NCBI RefSeq assembly: GCF_000253255.1
Contig: NC_015580.1
Span: 1-64,000, forward strand
Origin: Novosphingobium sp. PP1Y
GTDB taxonomy: Bacteria; Pseudomonadota; Alphaproteobacteria; Sphingomonadales; Sphingomonadaceae
Reading direction: 5' to 3'
DNA length: 64,000 bases
The translations under genes were made by a program, and so were the position numbers. How positions within the stretch are numbered: position 1 is the first letter of the stretch; every line of letters begins with the position of its first letter. The notes below the pieces were generated by a model. The model made no database searches, was not told where the DNA came from, and was given only the letters and a program-made list of their open reading frames with translations. Below are positions 24,716-33,464 of this stretch, in pieces.

Positions 24716-25711
24716 ATGACTGGATCCTATCCCCACACCCGACTTCGCCGCACCCGCGCCACGGCCTGGAGCCGTGCGATGCATCGCGAGAACGTACTCA
24801 CTCCGGCCGACCTGATCTGGCCGCTCTTCGTGACCGAAGGGCAGGGCGTGGAAGAACCGATCGCCTCGCTGCCCGGCGTGTCGCGCTGGTCGGTGGACGG
24901 CATTGTCGAGCGGGCCAGGGAAGCGGCGGACCTGGGCATTCCCTGCCTTGCCCTGTTCCCCAATACCCAGCGCGAGCGTCGCAGCGACGACGGCAAGGAA
25001 GCGCTCAATCCCGACAACCTCATGTGCCGTGCCCTGCGCGCCGTGCGCGATGCACTCGGCGATCGCGTCGGACTGCTTACCGATGTGGCGCTCGATCCCT
25101 ATACCAGCCACGGCCAGGACGGGCTCGTCGATGCAAACGGCTATGTTCTCAATGACGAGACCGTCGAGGTCCTGGTCGGCCAGTCGCTCAACCAGGCGTC
25201 GGCCGGGGCGGACATCATTGCGCCGTCGGACATGATGGACGGACGCATCGGCGCGATCCGCGATGCGCTGGAGGACGAAGGGCACGCCAACGTGCAGATC
25301 ATGTCCTACGCAGCGAAATATGCTTCGGCCTTCTATGGTCCGTTCCGCGATGCCGTGGGTTCGCGCGGCCTGCTCAAGGGCGACAAGAAGACCTACCAGA
25401 TGGACCCGGCCAACGGCGAGGAAGCGCTGCGCGAGGTCGAACTGGACCTGGCCGAAGGCGCCGACAGCGTGATGGTAAAGCCGGGGCTGCCTTATCTCGA
25501 TATCGTGCGCCGGGTGAAGGAGGCATTCGAAGTCCCCGTCTTTGCCTACCAGGTCTCGGGCGAGTACGCGATGATCGAGGCCAGCGTGGCAGCCGGGGCG
25601 GGCGACCGCGACGCGCTGGTGCTGGAGACGCTCATGGCATTCAAGCGTGCCGGCTGCTCGGGCGTGCTGACCTATCACGCCGCCCATGCGGCGCGATTGC
25701 TCCATGGCTGA
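24716..25711 (+). CDS. hemB: Delta-aminolevulinic acid dehydratase HemB
   Basis: HemB condenses two 5-aminolevulinate molecules into porphobilinogen. The 331-residue protein has the two active-site lysines, Lys201 (YAAKYASAFYGPF) and Lys255 (VMVKPGLPYLDI). The metal loop reads DVALDPYTSHGQDG, i.e. Asp instead of the zinc-binding cysteines, which marks the Mg-type enzyme common in alphaproteobacteria and plants. The ATG at 24716 is preferred to a TTG 27 bases upstream. The stop overlaps the next gene by eight bases. Confidence 0.96.
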   Translation: MTGSYPHTRLRRTRATAWSRAMHRENVLTPADLIWPLFVTEGQGVEEPIASLPGVSRWSVDGIVERAREAADLGIPCLALFPNTQRERRSDDGKEALNPDNLMCRALRAVRDALGDRVGLLTDVALDPYTSHGQDGLVDANGYVLNDETVEVLVGQSLNQASAGADIIAPSDMMDGRIGAIRDALEDEGHANVQIMSYAAKYASAFYGPFRDAVGSRGLLKGDKKTYQMDPANGEEALREVELDLAEGADSVMVKPGLPYLDIVRRVKEAFEVPVFAYQVSGEYAMIEASVAAGAGDRDALVLETLMAFKRAGCSGVLTYHAAHAARLLHG

Positions 25712-26279
25712 CTTTCGCCTCGAGACCGGGCGTCTCGTCCTGCGTTCCTGGACGAGACCCGATCTCGCGCGCTTTGCGCAGGTTACCAATACGCCTGCGG
25801 TGATGCGCTGGCTGGGAGGACTGCTGTCCGATGAGCGGCTCGAACAGCTTTATGACGCGGTGATCGGCTGCGAAGATGAGCATGGTCACTGCTTCTGGCT
25901 GGTCGAGCGCAAGGCCGATGGGGGCCATCTGTCCGGAGAGCTTCTGGGCTTTTGCGGCCTCAAGCGTGGTAATGCCCCCGAGAGTACGTTCCCCGGCGGC
26001 TTCGAGATCGGCTGGCGCCTGCGCGAGGAGGCATGGGGCAAGGGCTATGCCAAGGAAGCGGCCATTGCCTCGCTCGATGCCGGCTTCGAGCGCTTCGGCG
26101 CGCAGGAGATCGTGGCGATCACGGTCAGCGAAAACACGGCGAGCTGGGGGCTGATGGAACGCCTGGGGATGCGCCGCCGCACCGACCTCGATTATGTCGA
26201 CAGCCGGTTCGACCCGCCCCTTTGCGATACGCTTGCCTGGTCGATCACTTCCGGGGAGTGGCGCGCGCGCCACGATTGA
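25704..26279 (+). CDS. GNAT family N-acetyltransferase (RimJ/RimL-like)
   Basis: A 191-residue acetyltransferase of the type-3 (RimJ/RimL) GNAT group, opening ADFRLETGRLVLRSWTRPDL. Acetyl-CoA binding is suggested by EIGWRLREEAWGKGYAKEA, followed by AITVSENTASWGLMERLGM. The substrate is unknown. The ATG overlaps the end of hemB by eight bases, so it is likely translated from the hemB mRNA. Confidence 0.88.
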   Translation: MADFRLETGRLVLRSWTRPDLARFAQVTNTPAVMRWLGGLLSDERLEQLYDAVIGCEDEHGHCFWLVERKADGGHLSGELLGFCGLKRGNAPESTFPGGFEIGWRLREEAWGKGYAKEAAIASLDAGFERFGAQEIVAITVSENTASWGLMERLGMRRRTDLDYVDSRFDPPLCDTLAWSITSGEWRARHD

Positions 26280-26289
26280 GACGCAGGCC

Positions 26290-28503
26290 ATGGGCAGGTC
26301 CGACCGCGCGCTCTTCATCCTGACAATCCTTGTCGGCAGTTTCCTGCTGTTCATGGTCGAGCCGATGGTCGCGCGCATGGCCCTGCCGCGGCTGGGCGGT
26401 GCGCCCAATGTCTGGAACAGCGCGATGCTGGTCTATCAGGCGCTCCTTCTTGCCGGATACGGCTATGCGCACTGGCTTTCGCGAAAGCCCTTGTGGCGGC
26501 AGGCTGTCATCCACCTGATCGCCCTGTGCATCGCCGCCACGACCCTGCCGATCGCGCTGGCGCAAGTGGCTTCGCCCGAGCCCGGCTGGGAGGCGATCTG
26601 GGTGCCCTGGCTGCTCCTGCTGACGGTCGGCCCGGTATTTTTCCTCATCGCCGCACAGGCGCCGCTGATGCAGCGCTGGTTCGCTGCCGATTCCCGCGCC
26701 GGGCAGCCCTGGGCGCTCTACGCCGCGTCGAATCTCGGCAGCTTCGCCGGACTGGTCGCCTATCCGCTCGTGGTCGAACCCTTGCTGGCGCTGCACGGCC
26801 AGAGCCTCGTCTGGGCCATGGGATATGGCCTGCTGATCCTCCTGGTCGCTGCCTGCGCATGGTCCCGCCGCAAGACTGTCGACGCCGCAAGACCGAGCGC
26901 ACCGCTGCTGCGCGCAAGCGAGGTGACGTCATGGCGTCGCAAGCTGCACTGGCTTGCCCTGGCGGCGATCCCCTCGGGACTGATGCTCTCGACGACGACC
27001 CATCTGACCACAGACATCTTCGCGTCACCGCTGCTTTGGGTGATTCCGCTTGGGCTCTACCTGCTCAGTTTCGTCGTCGCCTTTGCCGATCGCCGCGCTC
27101 TCGCTGGCGTCCTGACATTCGTCGCGCCTGTCGTCCTGCTTTTCGCCGGAAGCTACGCGATGCTGGCCGACGGGTCGGGGGCGCTGCTGCTGGCAGGCGG
27201 GAGCTGCGTGCTGCTCTTTGTAGTTTCGGTCGCTCTCCATGCCCGGCTCTATGACTTGCGCCCGGATGCAGGGTACCTGACCGGCTTCTACCTGATCATG
27301 TCGGCCGGCGGGGCCCTGGGCGGCCTGTTCACGGCACTTGTCGCGCCGCTCGTATTCGACTGGTCCTGGGAACATCCCCTGCTGATTCTCGGTGCGGCCC
27401 TGCTTGTCCCGCTCGATGAAATCCTGCGCTGGCGCCGCATGGAAGGCCTCGACCAGAGGCTGGCCCGGATCGCGCTCGTGCTTCTCCTGCTGCTGGCGCT
27501 GTTCCTTTCGGTCCAGCTCTTCGATCTCTTTACCGAACCCGGCACGACGATGACCGCGATGCTGCTGACGGTCTTCCTCACCGGGACCGGCGTGATGGTC
27601 ATGGGCTGGCGCTGGGCTTTCGTGGCAGTGCTGCTGCTGGCGATGCTCGGGCAGGGCGGCCTGCTCACGATCATGTCGAGCTACGAGGGCCAGCGTACGC
27701 GCAGTTACTTCGGCATCTATACCGTGCGCGACTATCGTTCCTCTGGCCTTCGCATACTGAGCCACGGCACGACGCTGCATGGCCAGCAGTCGCTCGAACC
27801 GGACAAGCGGCGCATGCCCCTGACCTATTACGGACCAAGGTCCGGCGTCGGCCTGGCGCTGGCATCGGCGGATCGGCTGGAGGGTGAATCGGCGCGGATC
27901 GGGGTCGTCGGGCTCGGCACCGGGTCGCTGGCCTGTTACGCCAAGCCGGGCCAGGACTGGACCTTCTTCGAGATCGATCCCGTCATCCTGCACTATTCGA
28001 CCTCGGGCAAGTTCACCTACCTGCGCGACTGCGCGCCGCGGGCGCGGGTGATCCTGGGCGATGCCCGGCTGGAGCTGGAAGCGGTGCCGCCGCGCCGGTT
28101 CGACATGCTGGTGATAGATGCCTTTTCGTCCGATGCCATCCCGCTTCACCTGCTTACCCAAGAGGCCCTGCAGGTGTACTTGCGCGCGTTGAGCGAGCGC
28201 GGGGTCCTGCTCATGCATATCTCGAACCGCTACGTGGAACTGGAGCCGGTCATCGCGGCCCTGGCCCGCAGCGAAGGGCTGACCGCGCGTGTCCGCCAGG
28301 ACTGGCCGGAGAACCTCGACCTCTATACGCCGTCGCACTGGATCGCCCTTTCGCGCGACAGCTCTTCAATCAACGAGCTTGCGAAGATGCATCCCGATAG
28401 CCCATGGAGTCGGCTTCAAGCACCGGCACAGAGGCCCTGGACGGACGACCATGCCTCTATTCTGCCGTTCATCCGCTGGTCCAGGCTGATAGGATACCCA
28501 TGA
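26290..28503 (+). CDS. Fused multi-spanning membrane / spermidine synthase-like protein
   Basis: A 737-residue fusion. Residues about 1-430 form ten or more hydrophobic segments of the MFS-like module found in these fusions. The C-terminal part is a spermidine-synthase-like Rossmann domain with IGVVGLGTGSLACYA, FFEIDPVI, ILGDARLELE and LVIDAFSSDAIPLHLLT. Whether such proteins make polyamines is unclear, because the acidic aminopropyltransferase site is only partly kept. The ATG at 26290 follows the GNAT stop by 10 bases; its own stop overlaps the next ATG. Confidence 0.85.
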   Translation: MGRSDRALFILTILVGSFLLFMVEPMVARMALPRLGGAPNVWNSAMLVYQALLLAGYGYAHWLSRKPLWRQAVIHLIALCIAATTLPIALAQVASPEPGWEAIWVPWLLLLTVGPVFFLIAAQAPLMQRWFAADSRAGQPWALYAASNLGSFAGLVAYPLVVEPLLALHGQSLVWAMGYGLLILLVAACAWSRRKTVDAARPSAPLLRASEVTSWRRKLHWLALAAIPSGLMLSTTTHLTTDIFASPLLWVIPLGLYLLSFVVAFADRRALAGVLTFVAPVVLLFAGSYAMLADGSGALLLAGGSCVLLFVVSVALHARLYDLRPDAGYLTGFYLIMSAGGALGGLFTALVAPLVFDWSWEHPLLILGAALLVPLDEILRWRRMEGLDQRLARIALVLLLLLALFLSVQLFDLFTEPGTTMTAMLLTVFLTGTGVMVMGWRWAFVAVLLLAMLGQGGLLTIMSSYEGQRTRSYFGIYTVRDYRSSGLRILSHGTTLHGQQSLEPDKRRMPLTYYGPRSGVGLALASADRLEGESARIGVVGLGTGSLACYAKPGQDWTFFEIDPVILHYSTSGKFTYLRDCAPRARVILGDARLELEAVPPRRFDMLVIDAFSSDAIPLHLLTQEALQVYLRALSERGVLLMHISNRYVELEPVIAALARSEGLTARVRQDWPENLDLYTPSHWIALSRDSSSINELAKMHPDSPWSRLQAPAQRPWTDDHASILPFIRWSRLIGYP

Positions 28504-29063
28504 TCGAGAACCGCAACGACATCACCGTCGCCGCCATCCACGGCAAGGCTCCGAAGATCCACTCCAGCGCCTTCATCGCGCCGGGCTGCCGGATCGTCGG
28601 CGATGTCGAAATCGGCCCCGACGTGAGCATCTGGTACAATTGCGTGATCCGCGCGGACGTGAACCGCATCGTCATCGGCGCGCGCACCAATATCCAGGAT
28701 GGTACCGTCGTTCATTGCGACAGCCCCAAGGCGGGGCGACCCGAAGGCTATCCGACGCTGATCGGAGAGGACGTGCTGATCGGCCACATGGCGATGGTCC
28801 ATGGCTGCACGCTGGAAGACAGCGCCTTCGTCGGCCTTGGCGCGATCGTGATGGACGGCAGCCATATCGAGACCGACGGCATGCTCGCCGCCGGGGCGCA
28901 GTTGACCGGCAAGCGCATCGGTGCCCGCCAGCTTTGGATTGGGCGTCCGGCCAAGTTCATGCGCGATCTGTCCGATGAGGCGATTGCCGCCAATCGCAAG
29001 AGCGTCGCCGGTTATGTGATCAATGGCCGCAACCACGCCGAAGCGCTCGGCGTCGCGGGCTGA
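28500..29063 (+). CDS. Gamma-carbonic anhydrase family protein
   Basis: A 187-residue left-handed beta-helix protein with hexapeptide repeats. Three zinc-ligand histidines are in the expected positions: VVHCD, LIGHMAMVHGC. This is the YrdA/PaaY/CamH-like group; carbonic anhydrase activity is plausible but many relatives are untested. The ATG overlaps the stop of the fusion gene (ATGA), and its own stop overlaps the DUF167 start (TGATG), so three genes are translationally coupled. Confidence 0.92.
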   Translation: MIENRNDITVAAIHGKAPKIHSSAFIAPGCRIVGDVEIGPDVSIWYNCVIRADVNRIVIGARTNIQDGTVVHCDSPKAGRPEGYPTLIGEDVLIGHMAMVHGCTLEDSAFVGLGAIVMDGSHIETDGMLAAGAQLTGKRIGARQLWIGRPAKFMRDLSDEAIAANRKSVAGYVINGRNHAEALGVAG

Positions 29064-29344
29064 TGGCAAGGCCCAGGCCGGCACTCCCCGATGCACAGGC
29101 GCTTCGGGCGCTGGTCGATGCGGAGAATCGCCTGGCGGTCCGTGTTACTCCCGGCGCAAAGGTCGAAGGGTTGGAAATCGCGGCGGGCAGGCTGCTCGCC
29201 AAGGTTCGGGCCAAGCCGCAGGACGGCAAGGCCAACGATGCCGTGCGCGAACTGCTTGCGGGCGCCCTTGGCCTGGCCCCGTCGCGGCTGGAGTTGTTGC
29301 GCGGCGCAACTTCTCGCGAGAAGCAGTTCAGGATTCGCGACTGA
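29063..29344 (+). CDS. DUF167 (YggU) family protein
   Basis: A 93-residue protein with the DUF167 core: RLAVRVTPGAKVEGL, VRAKPQDGKANDAVRELLA and the end SRLELLRGATSREKQFRI. Structures of the family are known but not a firm function. The start is coupled to the gamma-carbonic anhydrase stop. Its last 17 bases overlap the convergent DUF1275 gene. Confidence 0.92.
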   Translation: MARPRPALPDAQALRALVDAENRLAVRVTPGAKVEGLEIAAGRLLAKVRAKPQDGKANDAVRELLAGALGLAPSRLELLRGATSREKQFRIRD

Positions 29345-29975
29345 CGCGGGCGATTCGCCAACCCGCAACCGAGAGCAACCCTGCGGCGAGTACGGCGAGG
29401 GGCAGGCAGGCTGCACCGACCCGCAGGAACATCGTCGCGCCGAGCGCCGCGCCGCCGGCCAGTGCCAGCCAAAGGGCGAGGAAGCCGGCAATGCCGTTCG
29501 CTCCGCGTCCGGTTAGCATGCCGCCCAGGCCCTGACCGATGCGGACCAGCGCTCCGGTGAGGTAAGTCAGCGCCACGGGCGTCTCGTTGCGCTGCATCGT
29601 GTTGTTAAGCGCGCCCATGGCGAAGACGAGCATGGCCATCATCGCTTCGAGATATTCCGACAGTGCCAGAAGCGCGGCCAATGCGAGGAGCGCGGTAACG
29701 AGCGAGAGGACGGCGGGCTTGCGCCATCGGCCCGCCTTGTGTGCGACTATATTGCCCATCGCCACGCCCAGTACGAACCCGAGGATCAGCAGCGCCGGGA
29801 CAAGCGCGCGGTGCGGTCCTTCGGCAATGAGGTCGGTGGCCAGGCGCGTCGTGTTGCCTGACATGAACGATACGAAATAGCGATCTGCCGACAGAAACCC
29901 CACGGCATCGACGTATCCGGCGAGCGCGGCAAGCGCGGTAGCGAGGGCCTGTCGCGGTGGGTCTAGCGAGTTCAC
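29328..29975 (-). CDS. DUF1275 (YoaK) family membrane protein
   Basis: A 215-residue protein with about six hydrophobic helices and the family hallmark GYVDAVGFL...FVSFMSGNTTRLA near residues 20-45, then ALNNTMQRNETPVALTYLTGALVRIGQGL. Function unknown; likely inner-membrane transporter. Convergent with and overlapping DUF167 by 17 bases. Confidence 0.9.
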   Translation of the reverse strand: MNSLDPPRQALATALAALAGYVDAVGFLSADRYFVSFMSGNTTRLATDLIAEGPHRALVPALLILGFVLGVAMGNIVAHKAGRWRKPAVLSLVTALLALAALLALSEYLEAMMAMLVFAMGALNNTMQRNETPVALTYLTGALVRIGQGLGGMLTGRGANGIAGFLALWLALAGGAALGATMFLRVGAACLPLAVLAAGLLSVAGWRIARVSRES

Positions 29976-30060
29976 CTGCGCAACCTATCGCGTGCCTGTC
30001 CGTCTGGCGAGTGTGATCTGAAAGGAGGCGATGTGCGCAGGCGCGACCCGCAGATTCGGC

Positions 30061-30480
30061 TCAGCGCCCCATGCCGCGCGCGAGATTGCCGAGAACTTCG
30101 CCCATCGCCTTGGCCATGTCCGCCGGTTCGGGTGCGACATCGTAGACGGCCCGGTTCATTGCATCGGCCCATTGCTCGGCAACGGCCCTGTTGATGGCGA
30201 AGGGTTTGTGCACGCTCATCATGCAGCGTCCGGGGACGGCCTCGAACCAGTCGCGCGGGCCGCCGGCCCAACCGGCAAGGAACTGGGGCAGGGCCTTGCG
30301 CATCGGGCCAAGGTCCTCGGCATGCATCGCGCGCAGCTCGGCATATTGCGGGTCTTCGTCCATCAGGTCGTAGAAGCGGTTGCAGATGGCTTCGAACACC
30401 GCCGCGCCGCCGAGGCGATAGAATGGGGTATCGGGAGTTTGGGATTCATCGACGACGGGGGCTTGGCTCGACACTGACAT
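30061..30480 (-). CDS. Group II truncated haemoglobin
   Basis: A 139-residue 2-on-2 globin. Expected landmarks are present: PFYRLGG at the start of the fold, Tyr37 in the B10 region (RFYDLM), proximal His91 (MMSVHKPFAI) and Trp104 in the G8 position (AEQWADAM), which together mark group II. Such proteins bind oxygen and may handle NO or peroxide. It is monocistronic. A parS-like palindrome lies about 40 bases upstream of its start. Confidence 0.9.
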   Translation of the reverse strand: MSVSSQAPVVDESQTPDTPFYRLGGAAVFEAICNRFYDLMDEDPQYAELRAMHAEDLGPMRKALPQFLAGWAGGPRDWFEAVPGRCMMSVHKPFAINRAVAEQWADAMNRAVYDVAPEPADMAKAMGEVLGNLARGMGR

Positions 30481-30521
30481 CTTCTCCGCAAGTGGGGGCT
30501 ATCCTCGTCGCATAGCCGATG

Positions 30522-30537
30522 CGTTTCACGTGGAACT
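30522..30537. other. parS: Distal parS-like site
   Basis: CGTTTCACGTGGAACT keeps the 14-base parS core GTTNCACGTGNAAC, with both outer bases changed. It lies in the intergenic space between the truncated haemoglobin gene and the clpA end, 19 kb beyond the main cluster. Confidence 0.6.
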
Positions 30538-30660
30538 TGATCGCGGTCAAACCGTGGAGGATCGTCTCGCAGACCGGGACTGGACGAAATGAGGGGCGCA
30601 CAGAAAAGGGGCGGAGACCTCTCGGCGCCCGCCCCTTCATATCGCTTGTGCCGTGCGGCC

Positions 30661-33033
30661 TCAGTCGTCGGTGTTCTCTTCCGGCTGGGGCCCGGTCTTG
30701 CGGACCGGCTTCTTGGCAGGTGTCTTCTTCTTCCTGGACTTCGTTTCCTTCGGCGGTGCAGGCGTCAGCTCGAAGTTGAGCGCATCTTCCTTCACCGAGA
30801 CGTGGACCTCGCCGCCATGGGCGAGCTTGCCGAAGAGCAGCTCCTCCGCCAGCGGCTGCTTGACCCGCTCCTGGATGACCCGTGCCATCGGGCGGGCACC
30901 ATAGAGGCGGTCGTAGCCGCGGTGGCCGAGCCATTCGCGCGCATCGGAGTCGAACTGGATGTGGACGTTCTGGTCGGCCAGCTGCAGTTCGAGTTGGAGG
31001 ATGAACTTGTCCACGACCCGGCTGATCGTCTCCTTGGCCAGATAGGCAAAGGGCACGATGGCATCGAGACGGTTGCGGAACTCGGGGCTGAACATCTGCT
31101 TTACGGCTTCCTCGCCGGCGTCGGCCTTGGAGGTGTCGCCGAAGCCGATGCCTTGCTTCGCCATGTCCGAAGCGCCTGCATTGGTCGTCATGATCAGGAC
31201 GACGTTGCGGAAGTCGACGGTCTTGCCGTGGTGGTCGGTCAGCTTGCCGTTGTCCATCACCTGCAGGAGGATGTTGAACAGGTCGGGGTGGGCCTTCTCG
31301 ATTTCGTCGAGCAGCAGGACGCAGTGCGGCTGCTGGTCGATGGCATCGGTGAGCAGACCGCCCTGGTCGAACCCGACATAGCCCGGAGGCGCGCCGATCA
31401 GGCGACTGACCGAATGACGCTCCATGTACTCGGACATGTCGAAGCGCTGCATCGGAATGCCCATGATCGTGGCAAGCTGCTTGGCGACTTCGGTCTTGCC
31501 CACGCCGGTCGGGCCGGAGAACAGGAACGAACCGATCGGCTTGTCCGGATCGCGCAGGCCGGCGCGGCTCAGCTTCATGGCGGTCGACAGGACTTCGATC
31601 GCCTTGTCCTGGCCGAACACCACGCGCTTCAGGTCGCGCTCGAGATTCTCGAGCGCTTTCTTGTCGTCCGAAGAGACCGACTTGGGCGGGATGCGGGCCA
31701 TCGTTGCGATGACCTGCTCGATCTCGCGGGCGGTGATCGTCTTCTTGCGGCGGCTGGGCGGCACGAGCATCTGCATCGCGCCGACTTCGTCGATCACGTC
31801 GATCGCCTTGTCGGGCAGCTTGCGGTCATTGATGTAGCGGGCCGAAAGCTCCACCGCGGTCTTGATCGCGTCGGGCGTGTAGCGCACGCCGTGGTGATCC
31901 TCGAACGCCGTGCGAAGGCCCTTGAGGATCTTGACGGTGTCCTCGACCGTGGGCTCGTTCACATCGATCTTCTGGAACCGGCGCAGCAGTGCGCGGTCCT
32001 TTTCGAAGTGGTTGCGGAACTCCTTGTAGGTGGTCGAACCGATGCAGCGGATCGTACCGCCCGAAAGTGCCGGCTTGAGCAGGTTCGAGGCGTCCATCGC
32101 GCCGCCGCTGGTAGCGCCGGCGCCGATCACCGTGTGGATCTCGTCGATGAACAGGATCGCGTGCGGCATCTTTTCGAGCTCGGCGACCACCTGCTTGAGG
32201 CGTTCCTCGAAGTCGCCGCGATAGCGCGTGCCGGCGAGCAGCGAGCCCATGTCGAGCGAATAGATCACCGCTTCGGAAAGGACTTCAGGCACTTCGCCTT
32301 CGACGATCTTGCGCGCCAGGCCTTCCGCGATAGCGGTCTTGCCGACGCCGGGATCGCCCACGTAGAGCGGGTTGTTCTTGGAACGGCGGCACAGGATCTG
32401 GATCGTGCGATCCACTTCCGGGCCGCGCCCGATCAGCGGGTCGACCTTACCCGCCAGCGCCTTCTCGTTGAGGTTGACGCAGAACTGGTCGAGCGCGGAG
32501 TCCTTCTTGTTGGCGGCCTTGGTCTCGGCCTTCTCCTCCGGAGTCGGCGTCTGTTCCTCCGATCCCTTGGGGCTGCGGTCCTCGATTCGCTTGCCGCCCT
32601 TGCCGATGCCGTGGCTGATGTAGCTGACTGCGTCGAGACGGCTCATGTCCTGCTGCTGCAGGAAATAGACCGCGTAGGAATCGCGTTCTGAGAAAAGTGC
32701 GACAAGGACGTTGGCGCCTGTCACCGTGTCCTTGCCCGACGACTGTACGTGCAGGATCGCGCGCTGGATCACCCGCTGGAACCCGGCGGTCGGGGCCGGG
32801 TCGCCCTTTTCCTCGGTTTTCAGCGACTGGTATTCCTGGTCGAGGTACTGCCGCACGACATCGCCCAGATCGCCGAGATCCACGCCACAAGCCTGCATGA
32901 CCTGGGCCGCGTCCGGATCGTCGATCAGCGCGAGCAGCAAGTGCTCGAGAGTCGCATATTCGTGGCTCCGCTCGGACGCGTGTGACAGCGCGGAGTGCAG
33001 GGTCTTTTCTAGGCTTTGCGCGAAACTGGGCAT
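30661..33033 (-). CDS. clpA: ATP-dependent Clp protease ATP-binding subunit ClpA
   Basis: ClpA unfolds substrates and feeds them to ClpP. The 790-residue protein has the Clp N-domain (1-145), AAA1 with Walker A GDPGVGKT (226-233) and Walker B ILFIDEIH, and AAA2 with Walker A GPTGVGKT (507-514) and LLLDEIEKAHPD, then the D2-small domain. A Lys-rich tail (KSRKKKTPAKKP) extends the C-terminus. The adaptor gene clpS, often just upstream in alphaproteobacteria, is absent; a DUF1192 gene is upstream instead. Confidence 0.96.
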   Translation of the reverse strand: MPSFAQSLEKTLHSALSHASERSHEYATLEHLLLALIDDPDAAQVMQACGVDLGDLGDVVRQYLDQEYQSLKTEEKGDPAPTAGFQRVIQRAILHVQSSGKDTVTGANVLVALFSERDSYAVYFLQQQDMSRLDAVSYISHGIGKGGKRIEDRSPKGSEEQTPTPEEKAETKAANKKDSALDQFCVNLNEKALAGKVDPLIGRGPEVDRTIQILCRRSKNNPLYVGDPGVGKTAIAEGLARKIVEGEVPEVLSEAVIYSLDMGSLLAGTRYRGDFEERLKQVVAELEKMPHAILFIDEIHTVIGAGATSGGAMDASNLLKPALSGGTIRCIGSTTYKEFRNHFEKDRALLRRFQKIDVNEPTVEDTVKILKGLRTAFEDHHGVRYTPDAIKTAVELSARYINDRKLPDKAIDVIDEVGAMQMLVPPSRRKKTITAREIEQVIATMARIPPKSVSSDDKKALENLERDLKRVVFGQDKAIEVLSTAMKLSRAGLRDPDKPIGSFLFSGPTGVGKTEVAKQLATIMGIPMQRFDMSEYMERHSVSRLIGAPPGYVGFDQGGLLTDAIDQQPHCVLLLDEIEKAHPDLFNILLQVMDNGKLTDHHGKTVDFRNVVLIMTTNAGASDMAKQGIGFGDTSKADAGEEAVKQMFSPEFRNRLDAIVPFAYLAKETISRVVDKFILQLELQLADQNVHIQFDSDAREWLGHRGYDRLYGARPMARVIQERVKQPLAEELLFGKLAHGGEVHVSVKEDALNFELTPAPPKETKSRKKKTPAKKPVRKTGPQPEENTDD

Positions 33034-33101
33034 CTAGGACACTTTCATTGCGAAGTGGGACTCTCCTTGCAGGGGAGTTTTTGGACGAAAACTGGTTTCA
33101 G

Positions 33102-33137
33102 GTTCCATATAGGAACACTCAGGGCGCTTGCGAGGTT
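33102..33137 (-). promoter_or_regulatory. Candidate heat-shock-type promoter and inverted repeat before clpA
   Basis: On the minus strand CCTATAT overlaps a GTTCC-ATATA-GGAAC inverted repeat (33102-33116), about 75 bases before clpA. CTCG lies 17 bases upstream of it, giving a partial match to the alphaproteobacterial sigma32 pattern (CTTG, 17-18, CYTATNT). The repeat could also be an operator. Confidence 0.35.
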
Positions 33138-33158
33138 CACGTTGGGAACCTGCCGCCA

Positions 33159-33377
33159 TCACGATGTCCTTGGCCTGAACAGGGACTCGGCCGCCTGCAT
33201 GTGCGCCGAGGCTTTCTGGCGGTGCGCCTTTATGCGGTCGATCTCTTCGTGGAGAAGCGCGACACGTGCATCGAGTTCGTCCAGCGAATAGCGATCCAGG
33301 CTTTCGCTGGCGAGGAGGCTGGCAGCGCCGAGGTTGTCCCCGGACGACCGCCGCCGCGGTCGATCATCATCGTCCAT
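33159..33377 (-). CDS. DUF1192 family protein
   Basis: A 72-residue protein, MDDDDRPRRRSSGDNLG..., with the family core YSLDELDARVALLHEEIDRIKAH forming a short coiled coil and a C-terminal AAESLFR. DUF1192 is a small alphaproteobacterial family of unknown function. It lies on the same strand 125 bases before clpA and is divergent from the quinone reductase gene. Confidence 0.85.
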   Translation of the reverse strand: MDDDDRPRRRSSGDNLGAASLLASESLDRYSLDELDARVALLHEEIDRIKAHRQKASAHMQAAESLFRPRTS

Positions 33378-33464
33378 TGCACTGCAGCATCGGACGGGAA
33401 TTTCTCCATGTCAATGCATCAAAGTGGTTTCCTTGTGGCCAGTGACTGTGCCAACTAGTCAGCC

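Noticed and set aside
30589..32691. A 700-residue plus-strand open frame opposite clpA
   Set aside because: It is the complement of ClpA codons; Val/Leu/Asp/Gly-rich with no motif.
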